From: Pomacea canaliculata | Taxonomy: Eukaryota > Mollusca > Gastropoda > Architaenioglossa > Ampullariidae | DNA: 64,000 nucleotides | Assembly: GCF_003073045.1 (NCBI RefSeq) | Contig: NC_037595.1 | Coordinates: 10,656,074-10,720,073 of the forward strand | Direction: 5' to 3' | Part shown: positions 36,988-48,676 of the stretch, in pieces | Numbering within the stretch: the stretch's first letter is position 1 | Layout: each line of letters begins with the position of its first letter | The notes under the pieces: generated by a model | Told to the model about the DNA's origin: nothing | What the model saw: the letters and a program-made list of their open reading frames with translations, nothing else | Database searches by the model: none | Program-made: the position numbers and the translations under genes

Positions 36988-37916
36988 TTGGAGGCTTGCT
37001 TGTCTTTTTTCAAGCTAGTCCACGCCTAGAGACTGAAAATATAAATGAAAGACATCATTAATAATGAAAGCAGACACAACTGCAATTCTTTTAAGATTAT
37101 CATGTCTTCAGCGCTATGCACGCACACATACACCCTGTATTTTTATTATTTTACTCATTTCAAACAAAAAAGAGCTTTTTATGAGAGTTCCCTAGCTTGG
37201 TCTGAGGTTGAGCATCTTTGGAGCAGAGGACTTGGATTCGATGCTCGCCCAAACCTGTCACTGAAAAAACTAAATTTACTGCCGATACTTCTTCTGTGTA
37301 ATGGAACCTTTAACTGTATAATTATCTTTGGAACTTTGATTCCTGATATTCATTTACTTTAAATGATCTTAGTATATAATTTATGTGTGAAAATTTCTTA
37401 AGTAAAAGAAAAGCAAAATCCGTGAAAGGTCTTATGACAATATTTTATATTTATACTTACTACAGAGTCATTGGTATTATTTTACTGATTTTGTATTTAA
37501 TATTTAAAATAAATATTTGTAATATTACAATATCCTCTACACAAAATCCCAAACATTATAGAGTTAGGTAGTTTCAGTTTGCAAGTGACCCATTCTAGTG
37601 TCAAACTTTTGAGGAAAGAGCAAGTCGACTGTTACAAGAAGGGGGAACAAGTTTAGGTTCGTCAACAATCAGGGCAGTTTAAGTGCACAGGTGTCTCCTA
37701 AAAGTAGAATTCAGACAAGTTTGGTAAATTTTGTGGGAACGATATACATGTTTATATGAACACAAAATAATGATATAATTTTCTGTCTCGAAATCAGCCG
37801 CGCTTGTCCCACTATTATAAAATGGAGTGTGTCCCACTGCGCAGTAATTTTCACTTCCTGTTTTGTGCAGATGTATGAATATCAGCAGCCATCAGTTTGG
37901 GACATTATCTTACTGT
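36988..37916. repeat. Second copy of the 995-bp segment
   Basis: Colinear with 33804-34798, apart from scattered substitutions and an internal deletion of roughly 65 bases after CTTAAGTAA. It is not flanked by the 93-mer. It includes the same tRNA-like head at 37192-37246. Confidence 0.9.
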
Positions 37917-38899
37917 GGATGTTGATTCTTCAACCCACAAGAACACTGCTTCATGCGAGGCCTGAAAATAAGTATAATTTACCTGTAAAAACACGAAACA
38001 CTTCACCAATGCGATTCCTTCAAACTCAGCTCCCAAGAAGGAGTGTGGACGTCCGTCGTGTCCATCTGCTAACAGTACTTGTCTACTCTGTGTACCTACA
38101 CCACAAAATAAGAGAATTTAGTGGTTTTAAATACCACTGATCCTGAAATAAGTCAAATTACTCACTAAAATCGCAGTTTTTCTTGTTAAATACAATATGT
38201 CTGCCATCATATGACCAGTCTAGTCAATCGGAACTCTCCGTACAACTGGTTATGTTAATTGTTGCACTGCACTGGGGAAAAAGTAGCTTATTATATAGCT
38301 TATTATTATTATAGTGATCCACAGTAGCAATGTAAGTGTTTTGAAGAAGAAAATAAAAATACAACAATGCTAAAACTGCTCAGTTATATGACACTAACTA
38401 AACAAATACAACATTGCCATTATTTAAACTAGCAATATTAAAATATACTGCATAATTTTAGAAAGATATCTGCAAAAATTTTTGATTGCAGCTGTATATA
38501 GGACAAAACTGTTTTGTCAGCACCATCCATAGATGTAGTTTCCATAGACGCATAAATTCTCCAATTCATTTAAGATTTTATTTATCACAGAAGGCAATAA
38601 GTAATAGATAAAATGAAAATGAATGGATATGAATCCCCTGTTGAGATTTGGAACGTACATGCTTATACATGATATTCTTTGTAATAACATATTGCTCATT
38701 CCTTTAACTATAGAAAAATGAAAATCGTCGTTAAACTCGTTTTATTCCTCTCTGCATGTTATTGACAACATCCAAATAGGAATAGTTAGGTGAAAGGAAT
38801 TAGACGAAAGAAATAAAATCACACTTTTTATATTACTTTGTATAATTTTTATTCAATATTTTAAATTTAATTTAGAATGAATTTTCGTTATTTTCTCTC
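37917..38899. other. Gene-free stretch upstream of IAP-like 2
   Basis: No exon is clearly supported. By analogy with paralogue 1, 5' exons of IAP-like 2 may lie here but could not be placed. Confidence 0.35.
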
Positions 38900-39234
38900 T
38901 ACATAATTTAAGAAAAAGTAGGAAAAAAGCGACAGGTTTTAGTTCTATTTAGGTGACAGTGTTTTGTTTGTTATTGAAGATCATTTTTATTTTTTCTGGT
39001 TACTTATTTTGAAACTATTTCTGTTGGCGGACGTGAAATCTTCTGTGTGAAATTCGGCCTGCAGTTAGCACGCACTGACCTGTATATCTGTAGTTGCACT
39101 GGTGCGCAGTGGCAAAGTAGTTTCCCAGAAAAGCAGACGACCGGTTGTAAGGGTTGTGTTGATGACTTACTCGACATTAATGATCGTGGAATATCAAAAT
39201 TTGTGGCCTTGAATTAGTCGGATATTTCACATAG
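38900..39234 (+). other. Exon-1-like module B (plus strand)
   Basis: Counterpart of 16370-16714, with the same order of blocks (GAAACTATTTCTGT, GGCGGACGTGAA, GATCGTGGAA, TTAGTCGGATATT) ending in the donor CATAG|gtgagt. A weaker third relative ends at the donor AAAG|gtaagt at 41756, preceded by GATCATGGAACC. Confidence 0.35.
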
Positions 39235-39756
39235 GTGAGTATTCCTGTGAGTTTTCTAGTACTTGTGATTACAGAGATAAACTATAACCACAATGTAACG
39301 ATCCGCAGTTGAAATGTAGCTCCGCCATTTTGGTTGTGAAATGTCGGATGGTATCTCAAGTCCACAACGAATGACGAGCTTTATACTAAACAACCATCGT
39401 GATATTCGACCATTAATTAAGCTTCCTTTTTTCCTCTCCATACACTTACATCGTCATATCTTTGTCTTTTGTGTTAGACGCTTGGTCTAATTAAATAGTT
39501 TGTCTGCCTTTCCAAAATGGCGAAAACATTTTTTCTTATCTCCGTTCTTGTTCTTGCCAATCATGCTATATTTAGTTACAAACAGTTCTTGTACGTTACC
39601 AGCGCTCTTAAATGAATATTTACGAGCTCATGGTTTGATATTTCCTTATATTCACTATTTGATTATATGTTATTAATTTTTAAAAAATGAAAAACAAAAT
39701 TCCTCGAAAGCGAACATGAGTAACTTACGAGCAGCTTCTTGTGGTTTAATTTTTAG

Positions 39757-39972
39757 AAGTCGTCTGTTAGACCCTGTCCATCCTCCTGGAATGTGTCTCC
39801 TTTAAATTGTTTGGAGCCGCTAACTGTTCGGCAATTGCAGCGATGGAATCCTCCTTGTCTAGTCTTCAATGACAAAAACAAGTGGCTTTCATCTGTCGAC
39901 TCTCTCCTCACGCCGTGCGTCACCGCCCGAGGTTTCGCGCGAGCTCTCACGGAGGCCGTCGCGCATGCTTGA
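39757..39972 (+). CDS. Possible exon, module B
   Basis: After the acceptor gtttaatttttag, one frame stays open for 71 codons to a TGA. Part resembles the exon at 17310 (SPLNCLEP here, PFKLCPS there). The product is unknown. It may be the terminal exon of a plus-strand transcript from the module at 38900-39234. Confidence 0.25.
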   Translation, partial: KSSVRPCPSSWNVSPLNCLEPLTVRQLQRWNPPCLVFNDKNKWLSSVDSLLTPCVTARGFARALTEAVAHA

Positions 39973-40637
39973 GGTGTCCTCAACTCACGGCCCTCTTCAG
40001 CAGTACTAATAGGCTTTATCTCGCTCATTTCTTTACACCGAGAGGATTTCAATGGGATTTACAAGGGGTGGTAGGTAATGTGATAGAGAATGGCATCACA
40101 ATCAGGCGTAGAGAGGATAAGGTGAAGAAAGTAACGGGGTCAACTTCTTACTGGAGATATGTTTCAATCCGGACCAGAAAGCATGTAGCTTCCTAACTGT
40201 ATGGAGAGACGGAGGCAGGGAATTCCAAAGACTGGGCCATAAAAGCGGAGTCTAAAAGATACATAGGTAAAGATAATGATAGGTAGGTTTATCGTTTACA
40301 TATATGAATCTATGGGTATATCAGTGAAATGGTTAGTAGCCAGTTGTGTAACTTCAAAGAACAACAGGTAACGACTCACCTTCCTCAAAAATATCATAAA
40401 CCTTTCTTTGGTACTCCTGACTTCCCGAATCCTCCTACCCGTCTACTGAGCTGAGGAAAGCGATTTCCAGCTAATGCTGACCGCCCCCTTCGACATTTTA
40501 TACTAGCGATGGACTGTTTATTCATCTTTCTGTCTTTGACACATCCTGTCTTAACTTTCTTACAGTAATACCCAGTGACAGTTGATCACAAAGAGTAATA
40601 CTGATCTCTAACTGCATTTTCCTCATACAATTGCTGC

Positions 40638-40704
<67 letters not shown>

Positions 40705-41997
40705 AATAACAATTTAAGAAAGCAAAAGATAAAAAGTGTCAGCTTCGACAGACCCACCATGTCAAGCCCTGTTGCTTGGAATTCTTTTCCACTTTCTGTG
40801 TTTGAAGCCTTCAAATACAGCCTCAATTTTTTTTAAGAAAAAAAATGTCTTGCATTATCAAGAACAGTGTTCCATTCACTCAGTTTTGTTTTGGTTTTTT
40901 TTTTTTTTGTCATGGTGTCATCTGTTTGTGGATGCATTTGTTTCTCGTATGGCTCACTCGATTTATTTGTGGTCTTCTGTCTGCAGGGAATGAAGCACAC
41001 GTTCACATGGAAACTTGCATTTTAAAAATTCAATTATTATCATTTTTTTCAGTCTAGTAATTCCCAGATTTCTGATCCTTAGAACAATAGACACGATATT
41101 TTTGTGCTCAAAAAAAAAAAAAAATAATAATCTTATCACCTCTATGGTCTGCAAATTCATCTGCATCATCTGTGTTGTAAGCACTACATGACTCACTCAT
41201 TTTGCAGTTAAGACTGAATTTTTTTCACTCGTGTCAATAACATTATCGTCCAACATACAAATTAGAAATGAACCAACTAGTATTAAGCTTGTTTTTAAAT
41301 GTAATAATCTGCAGATGTACTGTGCTAAGAAAATAACCAATTACTGTTTTCTCTTCAAATGCAAAGAACCGGTGAAAGGACTCCTCTGACAGCTATATGC
41401 ATGTTGTTTATTTTGTTATTATTAATCTCAGTACCCACACATCTTATAGATGCTGGGCGAGTAGTGATAAATAGCTTTTCATTTAATAGCTTGTTTACTA
41501 TTTTTTAATTCTTTTTCTTAACATGTATACAATGTTCAGGATGTGGAAGGGAAAGAGCACTCATCTCATGTGGGGCGACCTATTTTCAACCAGTGGAAAT
41601 GAGAGAAAAAGTGGGCATGCCTACCTCAGGTGATCGCTGACTTCTCATGGAAACATTATTTCTCAGAAATGAGGTCAACGGAAAGCGATCCCCGCCACGT
41701 TTTGATCATGGAACCTCGACGTCTGTAGTTTGTGAATAGTAAAATATGTGATAAAGGTAAGTACCACATTGAATGTTGATAGTTTATCTGCTACTCATAG
41801 TAAACACATTAGCCTAACGTTCGCCGGCGGCCGATGTGCAAATCTCCATCTTGGATGTGCAATGTTCTGTAGCTAGTCTAGCACACGAACTGTCTAGCTC
41901 AAAGTGAGGCTTGCTCCAATTTCTGCATTTATAGTCTTAATAGGTTTCGCCTTTTATCTCTTTCTATCAGCATTCAGTTTGAAATGTCATTAGACTT
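39973..41997. other. Stretch between module B and the retrotransposon
   Basis: No protein gene is supported. It contains the TGC/GAT array at 40632-40703, poly-A and poly-T tracts, and the third module-like donor at 41756. Confidence 0.4.
40632..40703. repeat. Compound (TGC)n(GAT)n microsatellite
   Basis: About nine TGC triplets followed by about fourteen GAT triplets. The homopolymeric Ala/Ser minus-strand frame is a repeat artefact. Confidence 0.93.
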
Positions 41998-43036
41998 TGT
42001 AAACGGATAAAGCTTAGTAGATGGGGCGATATAGGAGGAAGATCGACAACCGTGGTCTGTGTTAGATCTGATTTAGCCGTAGTTGGGCTGAAGTTGTTTG
42101 CTCCTTGAGCAAATGACGCAAACTGGACGTCAAAATAAGGTGACGTAAAAGATAGAGGATAATAACGTTAGAGAAATACGCGGAAAGCAGAGAGCAGACG
42201 GCAGAACAAAACGTGAGAGCTGGTGGATTTTTCTCGGGACTTTCTCGCAACTGCTGCGACAGCGGAAAAAGTATTACGGAAGTAATACCGTGGGTAAACT
42301 ACAGGTGGTGATGTACTCGTACAGGGTCGTGAGTCACTGTAGTCCGTGTTCGCACCGTGGGGGAGCTCTGTGGCTTGGGCATCCCAGTTTCTTGGCGGGG
42401 TCAAGAACTAAACCACTGGTATCAGCGAGAAAAGAACAGAAAACTTGGTGCAAGACTGGGGCACCGACTTCCATCTGTCGCTGGAAGGGCAGCTCTTCAC
42501 AGCCTGAGAGTAAGCGCCGGTGGAGGAAAGGTTTCCTCCCACGCCTTCAGCGAATCTAACATCATCCGGCCAAACATCTAGGAGGCGGCCGCATGCGCAA
42601 GATCGAGACGTCTGCTTATAACTGTGGGTACTGTGAAAAAACCATTTATTTTCAATCATAAAATAGACTTCGTGGAAGAAGATCAGTGGGATTAATTGGA
42701 ATAGAGGACTTGGAGGTCTCAAGACTTTAAAATAAGAGGTTGATGTTTCATCGGGAAGCGAACATTGGGTTCTTCATCAGTGACAATAATTTAGGGGAGT
42801 CGATTTTATTGTTACCTTTAATATTATGTGGGATGAATGATAACATAATGGTAATACATCTTGTGTGGCGAATGAAGGAGTGAATCTATGAGTGTGGATT
42901 TTGCCTTGTTTCATTTGACTTTGTATTTGATTTGAATAATTATTTGTGCCTCTAAGAAGGTACGCCCACCCCCTCAAGCGATCAGGATATTTTGGTTTGT
43001 GGAAAGAATGCGCATGTCTGCGGACGGTCCGTGACA
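41998..43036 (+). repeat. 5' LTR (TG...CA)
   Basis: Starts TGTAAACGGAT and ends GGTCCGTGACA. About 1,039 bases, matching the 3' LTR along its whole length with mostly single-base indels. Confidence 0.92.
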
Positions 43037-43039
43037 TCT

Positions 43040-43057
43040 TGGTGACCCCGACGTGAT
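43040..43057 (+). other. Primer-binding site, tRNA-Trp
   Basis: TGGTGACCCCGACGTGAT, three bases past the LTR end. This is complementary to the 3' end of animal tRNA-Trp and identical to the tRNA-Trp primer site known from avian retroviruses. Confidence 0.9.
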
Positions 43058-43301
43058 CGCTTTAGGGTGAGGCGGTACTAGGCGAGGTGGTTTACAAATA
43101 TTGTACAAAAGGTATTATTAGTACTGTATCTGGTGGATTATTTTTGACTACTCTTGTTTTGCATCGTAGGGTACATTTCTTTTTAAATTGTTCTTGAGAG
43201 ACATGGAATTTCCCGATATAGATAGCTTCATAGCCCAAGGACAGAAATTTTGGAAAGACTAATAGTGACCTGGAAAAGTACGTCAACAGTGTGTAGAACG
43301 T

Positions 43302-44230
43302 TTGATAGAGAAAGAGAAGAAAGGAAAGGGAAAAAGAAAGAGAAAGAGAAGAAAGGGAAGAGTGAGAGAAAGGGAGTTTGAGTTAGAAAGACTTAGGCTA
43401 CAAGCAGGAAGCAGGACAGAAGGGGAAGTAGCTCAATCCACGGGGGGTCCGCGTGGTAACCTGCCCAAACTTCCAATCTTCCGTGAGGATAAAGATGATA
43501 TAGACTCTTTCATCTTTAGGTTTGAAGCGCATGCAACTGCTCTTAGGTGGGAGGAGCCGCGATGGCCTTTGCTTATGTCAGCTCTTTTACAGGGTGAGGC
43601 TTTAACCCTGTATCATGCACTTTGTGCAAGTGGGGTAGTTGATTATGAAACACTCAAGAGGGAATTACTTCAAAAAGTATCAGTGTACGCTGAGGGATTT
43701 CGGGAACGATTTAGATCCATCCGACCCGAACCGCAGGAATCAATGGGGCATTTTTTTCTAGGTTGTCCGGTTTAGCAAACCGTTGGATAACTTTAGCCGA
43801 GGCAGACAAAACGTATGATTGGTCTTTTGGACCTCATGTTACGAGAACAGATTCTCCAGAGCGTAGCGAAGGAATTAGCTATCTTCCTGCAAGAACGTGA
43901 ATTTAAGTCGCAGCCGAGATGATAGCAAGTGCAGAGAAGTACAGGCAGGCGCATGCCAATAAAAGTATGGCGAGGAGAGCGAGTCGTATCGAGTTGCCAA
44001 CACCGGGGTGAATTGGCGTCCTCGGTCACCCAAATCTAGGCTTCCTAATAGGCCAAATAGTCCTCGTAAATCAAGTCCCAACAAAACCTTTTCCCAAAAG
44101 GAAGTAACGGGCCGAGAAGGCAAAGAGACGAGGTAATGCGAAGACCTAAGAGAGAGCTCATTTGCTTCGCTTGTAACGAAATTGGACATTTTGCCCGTGA
44201 ATGCCCTTATGTTAGACGGAGAGAAAACAG
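43302..44230 (+). pseudogene. Gag (SCAN-like capsid and CCHC knuckle), frameshifted
   Basis: The N-terminal part (43302-43775) has a Lys/Glu/Arg-rich coiled region, then a capsid-like domain (FIFRFEAHATALRW, ALTLYHALC, GFRERFRSIRPEPQESM). The downstream capsid end continues in other frames at about 43775-43920 and looks like the SCAN-domain helix pattern. A zinc knuckle CFACNEIGHFARECPYV (C-x2-C-x4-H-x4-C) follows at about 44165-44215. Gag packages the element RNA. At least one frameshift separates capsid and knuckle. Confidence 0.75.
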
Positions 44231-44269
44231 AAGTATCCACTCCGGTAGTAACCAGCGTTTTCCATCCTG

Positions 44270-44680
44270 TGTAGCACTCTTAATAGTGAAGAGATGGATC
44301 GACTTTCCTCTCTATCCAGGTTATATTAGAGATAAACCCACAACGGTGTTAAGAGATACGGGAGCCACAACAGCAGGCATAAGAGCCTCCCTGGTTAGGC
44401 AGTCAGAATACACTGGACAGTCCAGTCCTGTATTACGTTTGGGGGTAATACGGAAGTCTTTCCAGTCGCTGAGGTACAGGTAGAGACCCCTTTCTATGCG
44501 GGTAAACTACGCTGTTGCGTAATAGACGAACCAATAACAGATTTAATTTTGGGTAATATAGACGGGGTAGAGGGAGTGTTGGTGACAAAACCAAAAGCAG
44601 CCTTAGTCACAACCAGAGGACAGAAGAAGCGGGAATTGGGAACTGCCAATTCCGCTGCATATTCCAAAGCCAGCAATGGA
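44270..44680 (+). pseudogene. Retropepsin-like protease region
   Basis: Contains the aspartic protease signature VLRDTGATTAG shortly after the zinc knuckle, as expected for gag-PR order. Frames shift near 44480. Cleavage of Gag-Pol is the family role. Confidence 0.6.
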
Positions 44681-44689
44681 CATCACTAG

Positions 44690-45940
44690 AGAGGAGTTAG
44701 TTCGACTCCAGAGGGAGGATCCGACATTGATCACATGCCGAGCTGCAGCCTGTCAAAGGAGCGAGAGAAGCCAACCTGGAGACGAACTTCCATCTTCAGC
44801 AGGGAATGTTGATTCGATCATCCCGCACCACTACAGGACTTTTCAACAAGTGGTGGTGCCACAAACACTCAGGGCATCAGTGTTATGTGCGGCTCTCACG
44901 ATGGTCTTTTAGCCCGGACATGCAGGCGTCCGTGCCACGCTGAATCGGGTGCTCGCCAATTGTTGGTGGCCGGGTAAAAAGCGACACCCGAAAGTATTGC
45001 CAAACATGTGACGCGTGCCAGAAAACCGTGGCGCACGGAAGAAATCGACCAGTGCCACTCGTACATGTGCCAGTCATCGATGAGCCCTTCAAGAGAGTGG
45101 CTATAGATATCATGGGTCCTATACATCCATCATCTAATGAGGGCCATACCCATGTATTGAGTATATAGACATGGCGTCCAGATATCCAGAGGCAATACCG
45201 TTAAAAAGAATTGACAGTGTATCTGTGGCTGAAGCACTCTTGGTTGTATTTGCCAGAATGGGTCTTCCCGAAGAAATTCTATCCGACCAGGGGACACAAT
45301 TCATGTCTGATGTCATGAAGGAATTTCTCAGACTGCTGTCATCAAGGTTTACGTTCCACCCCTTACCATCCACAAACGAATGGGTGCGTGGAAGATTCCA
45401 CGGGACATTAAAACCAATGCTGCGGAAGTTGGTACATCGCCAGCCTCGAGAATGGCATCGCTATCTTCCTGCTCTTTTATTCGCTTGCAGAGAGAAAACT
45501 CACGAAAGTACAGGTTTCTCACCATTCGAACTCGTTTTCGGACGACGACCAAAGGGATCACTTGATCTCCTTATCTCAACTTGGACAGAGAAGGAAATCA
45601 GTGATGAGGATGCAAAACCTGTTTACCAATACATATATGAGTTGAGAAATCTACTACAGGAAAGCTATCAACTGGCCAAGAGAATAGCCATAGGACGGCG
45701 GCGAGAAATAAACGTTACTTTGACAGAAAACGCAACAACGAACTCTGCAGGTGGGGGACGAAGTGCTGATAATGTTACCTACGTCCACGAATAAACTACT
45801 CATGCAATGGAAGGGACCTTTTCCAGTCATCCGGGAATGTCATCCAGACTACGTGATCCATATGCAGGAAAAGACCGGGTTATGCACATTAATATGTTGC
45901 GCAAATATCACAGACGTGAACCGCCGATTGATGTGAAGAT
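44690..45940 (+). pseudogene. Integrase with GPY/F module, upstream of RT
   Basis: In order: remnants of the zinc-binding N-terminal domain in broken frames (44900-45030), the catalytic core with first Asp in VAIDIMGPI (about 45100), second Asp in LSDQGTQF (about 45280), the Glu-containing helix region around 45380-45400 where an indel has disturbed the frame, FSPFELVFGRRPKG (about 45515), and MQWKGPFPVI (about 45805), the GPY/F module. Integrase inserts the cDNA. Its place before RT is the element's defining oddity. Confidence 0.8.
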
Positions 45941-46153
45941 TCCAGACACACACCAAAACGGCTAACTGTGGACAGACCAATGACGATAAACCCATGGCTT
46001 TTTTCGGATCTTATCTCGGAAGAGATGTGCCCAAAGATTTATCATGCCGTCAGGAGTATCCGAGAAGGAATCAAATAGACACCTGGCAAATGTGACCTTA
46101 TTGATAGCCGATACCGATGATGATTCCGTGGAAATACAGTTCTTCCTGGGGAG

Positions 46154-46990
46154 ATGGAAGAGGACATAAACAGCATGAAAGTGGGGCCCGACTTGACAGA
46201 ACTCCAGACCACACAATTGAGGAATATTCTAAAGAATTATCAACACATACTGACCGTGATGCCAGGACAGTTTAACGGTGAAATTGAGCACCAAATTAGA
46301 CTGACTTCTCCAGAGGTAGTGCGCTTAAGGCCCTATCCACTTCCTTTTGCTCTACAGCAAACCATGGAAAAGGAAGTGATTAAAATGTTACAAATGGGAG
46401 TGATTGAACCATCATCCTCACCTTATGCATCACCAGCGTTGTTGGTCAGAAAGAAGGACGGTTCAGTACGCTTTGTATCGACTACCGAGCCCTAAATAAA
46501 ATAACAGAGTTCGACTCAGAACCCATTCCGGATCCCGAAACTGTATATAGTCAATTGGGCCGAGCCCAATTTTTCACTAAATAAGATTTGGCCAAAGGAT
46601 ATTGGCAAATCAGAGTTAAAGAAGAAGATAGGCCAAAAACAGCATTTCAAACAACCAAAGGCTTATTTCAATGGACCCGAATGCCATTTGGATTGGCTAC
46701 AGCTCCTGCAACGTTTGCGAGAGCTATGAGAGCGCTCAATATGGAAAGGTTTTCAGCACATACCTTCTTTGATGATTTACTGGTTGCTAGCGAAACGTGG
46801 GAAGAGCATCTGACTCATGTAGAAGTGTGTTAAGAACCTTAGCCCATTATCAACTCACTGTAAGACCTTCGAAAAATTCAGATGGGATTTCGGAGCTTGG
46901 AATTCTTAGAACACATAGTGGGGGAGGGCATCTGCGTCCCAGTCCTGATAAAGTACAGAAAATTCTAAGACTTCCTACTCCTAGCAGTAG
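46154..46990 (+). pseudogene. Reverse transcriptase (Ty3/gypsy type)
   Basis: Recognisable blocks are EVVRLRPYPLPFALQQTMEK, PYASPALLVRKKDGSVRF, FQWTRMPFGLATAPATFARA and the catalytic FFDDLLVAS. An in-frame stop at 46495 and a stop at about 46583 interrupt the frame, with a shift near 46830. These are Ty3/gypsy, not Ty1/copia, motifs. Confidence 0.85.
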
Positions 46991-47204
46991 AAGCAAGTGA
47001 GAGCACTCTTAGGTCTGATCAGCTACTACCGACGCTATGTTCCTAACTTTGCTACGGTGGTTGCACCCATTACAGAGTTGACAAAAGGAAACAGCCCAAA
47101 CATATTCAATGGTCGAATGAATGTGTCCAAGCATTAACTCACATCCAAACCGTTCTGTCATCCCAACCCATACTAGCGCTACCAAAGTTTGACAAGCCGT
47201 TCAT

Positions 47205-47584
47205 AGTTCAAAACTGACGCGAGTGGGGTGGGATTAGGAGCAGTACTCTTGCAGGAATACGGAGGAGATCGTTTTCCAGTGGCCTACGTCAGCCGCAAAC
47301 TGACAGGTCCTGAAACACGATACAGCACCATAGAACGAGAGTGCCTGGCAATAATATGGGGAATTTCGAAACTCTCTCGTTATCTTTACGGAAGAAAGTT
47401 CATTTTACAGACAGATCACAAACCCCTTGTGTTTTTAAAAACATCTGTATATCATAATTCTCGAATTATGAGGTGGATGCTAGCTCTTCAAGAGTTTCAG
47501 TTTTCAGTTGAGACGATTAAGGGAACAGAGAATCTTCTCGCTGACAATCTATCCCGGGTCGAGTGGGACCAATTTATCCCGTAG
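47205..47584 (+). pseudogene. RNase H domain
   Basis: A continuous frame with GLGAVLLQE, FPVAYVSRKLTGPETRYST, ERECLAIIW, FILQTDHKPLVFL and LADNLSR. It is the last coding domain, 70 bases before the 3' LTR. Confidence 0.85.
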
Positions 47585-47640
47585 AAGTAAAAGAAAGAAA
47601 AACTGTTAAATTGATTTTTTTTTTTTCATTCTTTTTTTTT

Positions 47641-47654
47641 CAGGAGGGGAGGAA
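47641..47654 (+). other. Polypurine tract
   Basis: CAGGAGGGGAGGAA abuts the TG of the 3' LTR, where plus-strand DNA synthesis would start. Confidence 0.8.
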
Positions 47655-48676
47655 TGTAACGGATAAGTACTTAGTAGAGGGGGTTAGGAGGGAAGATCGA
47701 CAACCGTGGTAGATCTGATTTAGCGTAGTGGGCTGGAAGTTGTTTGCCCTTGAGCAAATGACGCAAACTGGGACGTCAAAATAAGGTGACGTAAAAGATA
47801 GAGGAAAATAACGTTAGAGAAAATAACGGAAAGCAGAGAGCAGACGGCAGAACAAAAGTGAGAGCTGGTGGATTTTTCTCGGGACTTTCTCGCAACTGCT
47901 GCGACAGCGGAAAAAGTATTACGGGAAGTAATACCGTGGGTAAACTACAGGTGGATGTACTTCACAGGTCGTGAGTCACTGTAGTCCGTGTTCGCACCGT
48001 GGGGGAGCTCTGTGGCTTGGGCATCCCAGTTTCTTGGCGGGGTCAAGAAACTAAACACTGGTATCAGCGAGAAAAGAACAGAAAACTTGGTGCAAGACTG
48101 GGGCACCGACTTCCATCTGTCGCCTGGAAGGGGCAGCTCTTCACAGCCTGAGAGTAAGCGCCGGTGGAGGAAAGGTTTCCTCCGGCCTTCAGCGAATCTA
48201 ACATCATCCGGCCAAACATCTAGGAGGCGGCCGCATGCGCAAGATCGAGACGTCTGCTTATAAACTGTGGGTACTGTGAAAACCATTTATTTTCAATCAT
48301 AAATAGACTTCGTGGAAAGAAGATCAATGGGATTAATTGGAATAGAGGACTTGGGAGGGTCTCAAAGACTTTAAAATAAGAGGTTGATGTTTCATCGGGA
48401 GCGAACATTGGTTCTTCATCAGTGACATAATTTAGGGGAGTCGATTTTATTGTTACCTTTAATATTATGTGGGATGAATGATAACATAATGGTAATACAT
48501 CTTGTGTGGCGAATGAAGGAGTGAATCTATGAGTGTGGATTTTGCCTTTGTTTCATTTGACTTTGTATTTGATTTGAATAATTATTTGTGCCTCTAAGAA
48601 GGTACGCCCACCCTCAAGCGATCAGGATATTTTGGTTTGTGGAAAGAATGCGCATGTCTGCGGACGGTCCGTGACA
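47655..48676 (+). repeat. 3' LTR (TG...CA)
   Basis: Starts TGTAACGGATAAG and ends GGTCCGTGACA. About 1,022 bases, colinear with 41998-43036. Confidence 0.92.

Larger units (their letters stand above)
41998..48676 (+). mobile_element. Ty3/gypsy LTR retrotransposon, Gmr1-like (INT before RT)
   Basis: A near full-length element of about 6.7 kb: 5' LTR, tRNA-Trp primer-binding site, gag with CCHC knuckle, protease, integrase with GPY/F module, reverse transcriptase, RNase H, polypurine tract, 3' LTR. In ordinary Ty3/gypsy elements integrase comes last; here it precedes RT, and nothing coding lies between RNase H and the 3' LTR. This is the Ty1/copia-like order reported for Gmr1-type Ty3/gypsy elements. 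Frames are broken at several points in gag and pol. Similar indels separate the LTRs, so some breaks may be assembly error rather than decay. A shared CATTAGAC next to both outer ends may be the remains of the target duplication, though it is offset by one or two bases. No envelope frame was seen. Confidence 0.88.

Noticed and set aside
40623..40826. Ser/Ala homopolymer frame
   Set aside because: It is a translation of the TGC/GAT array.
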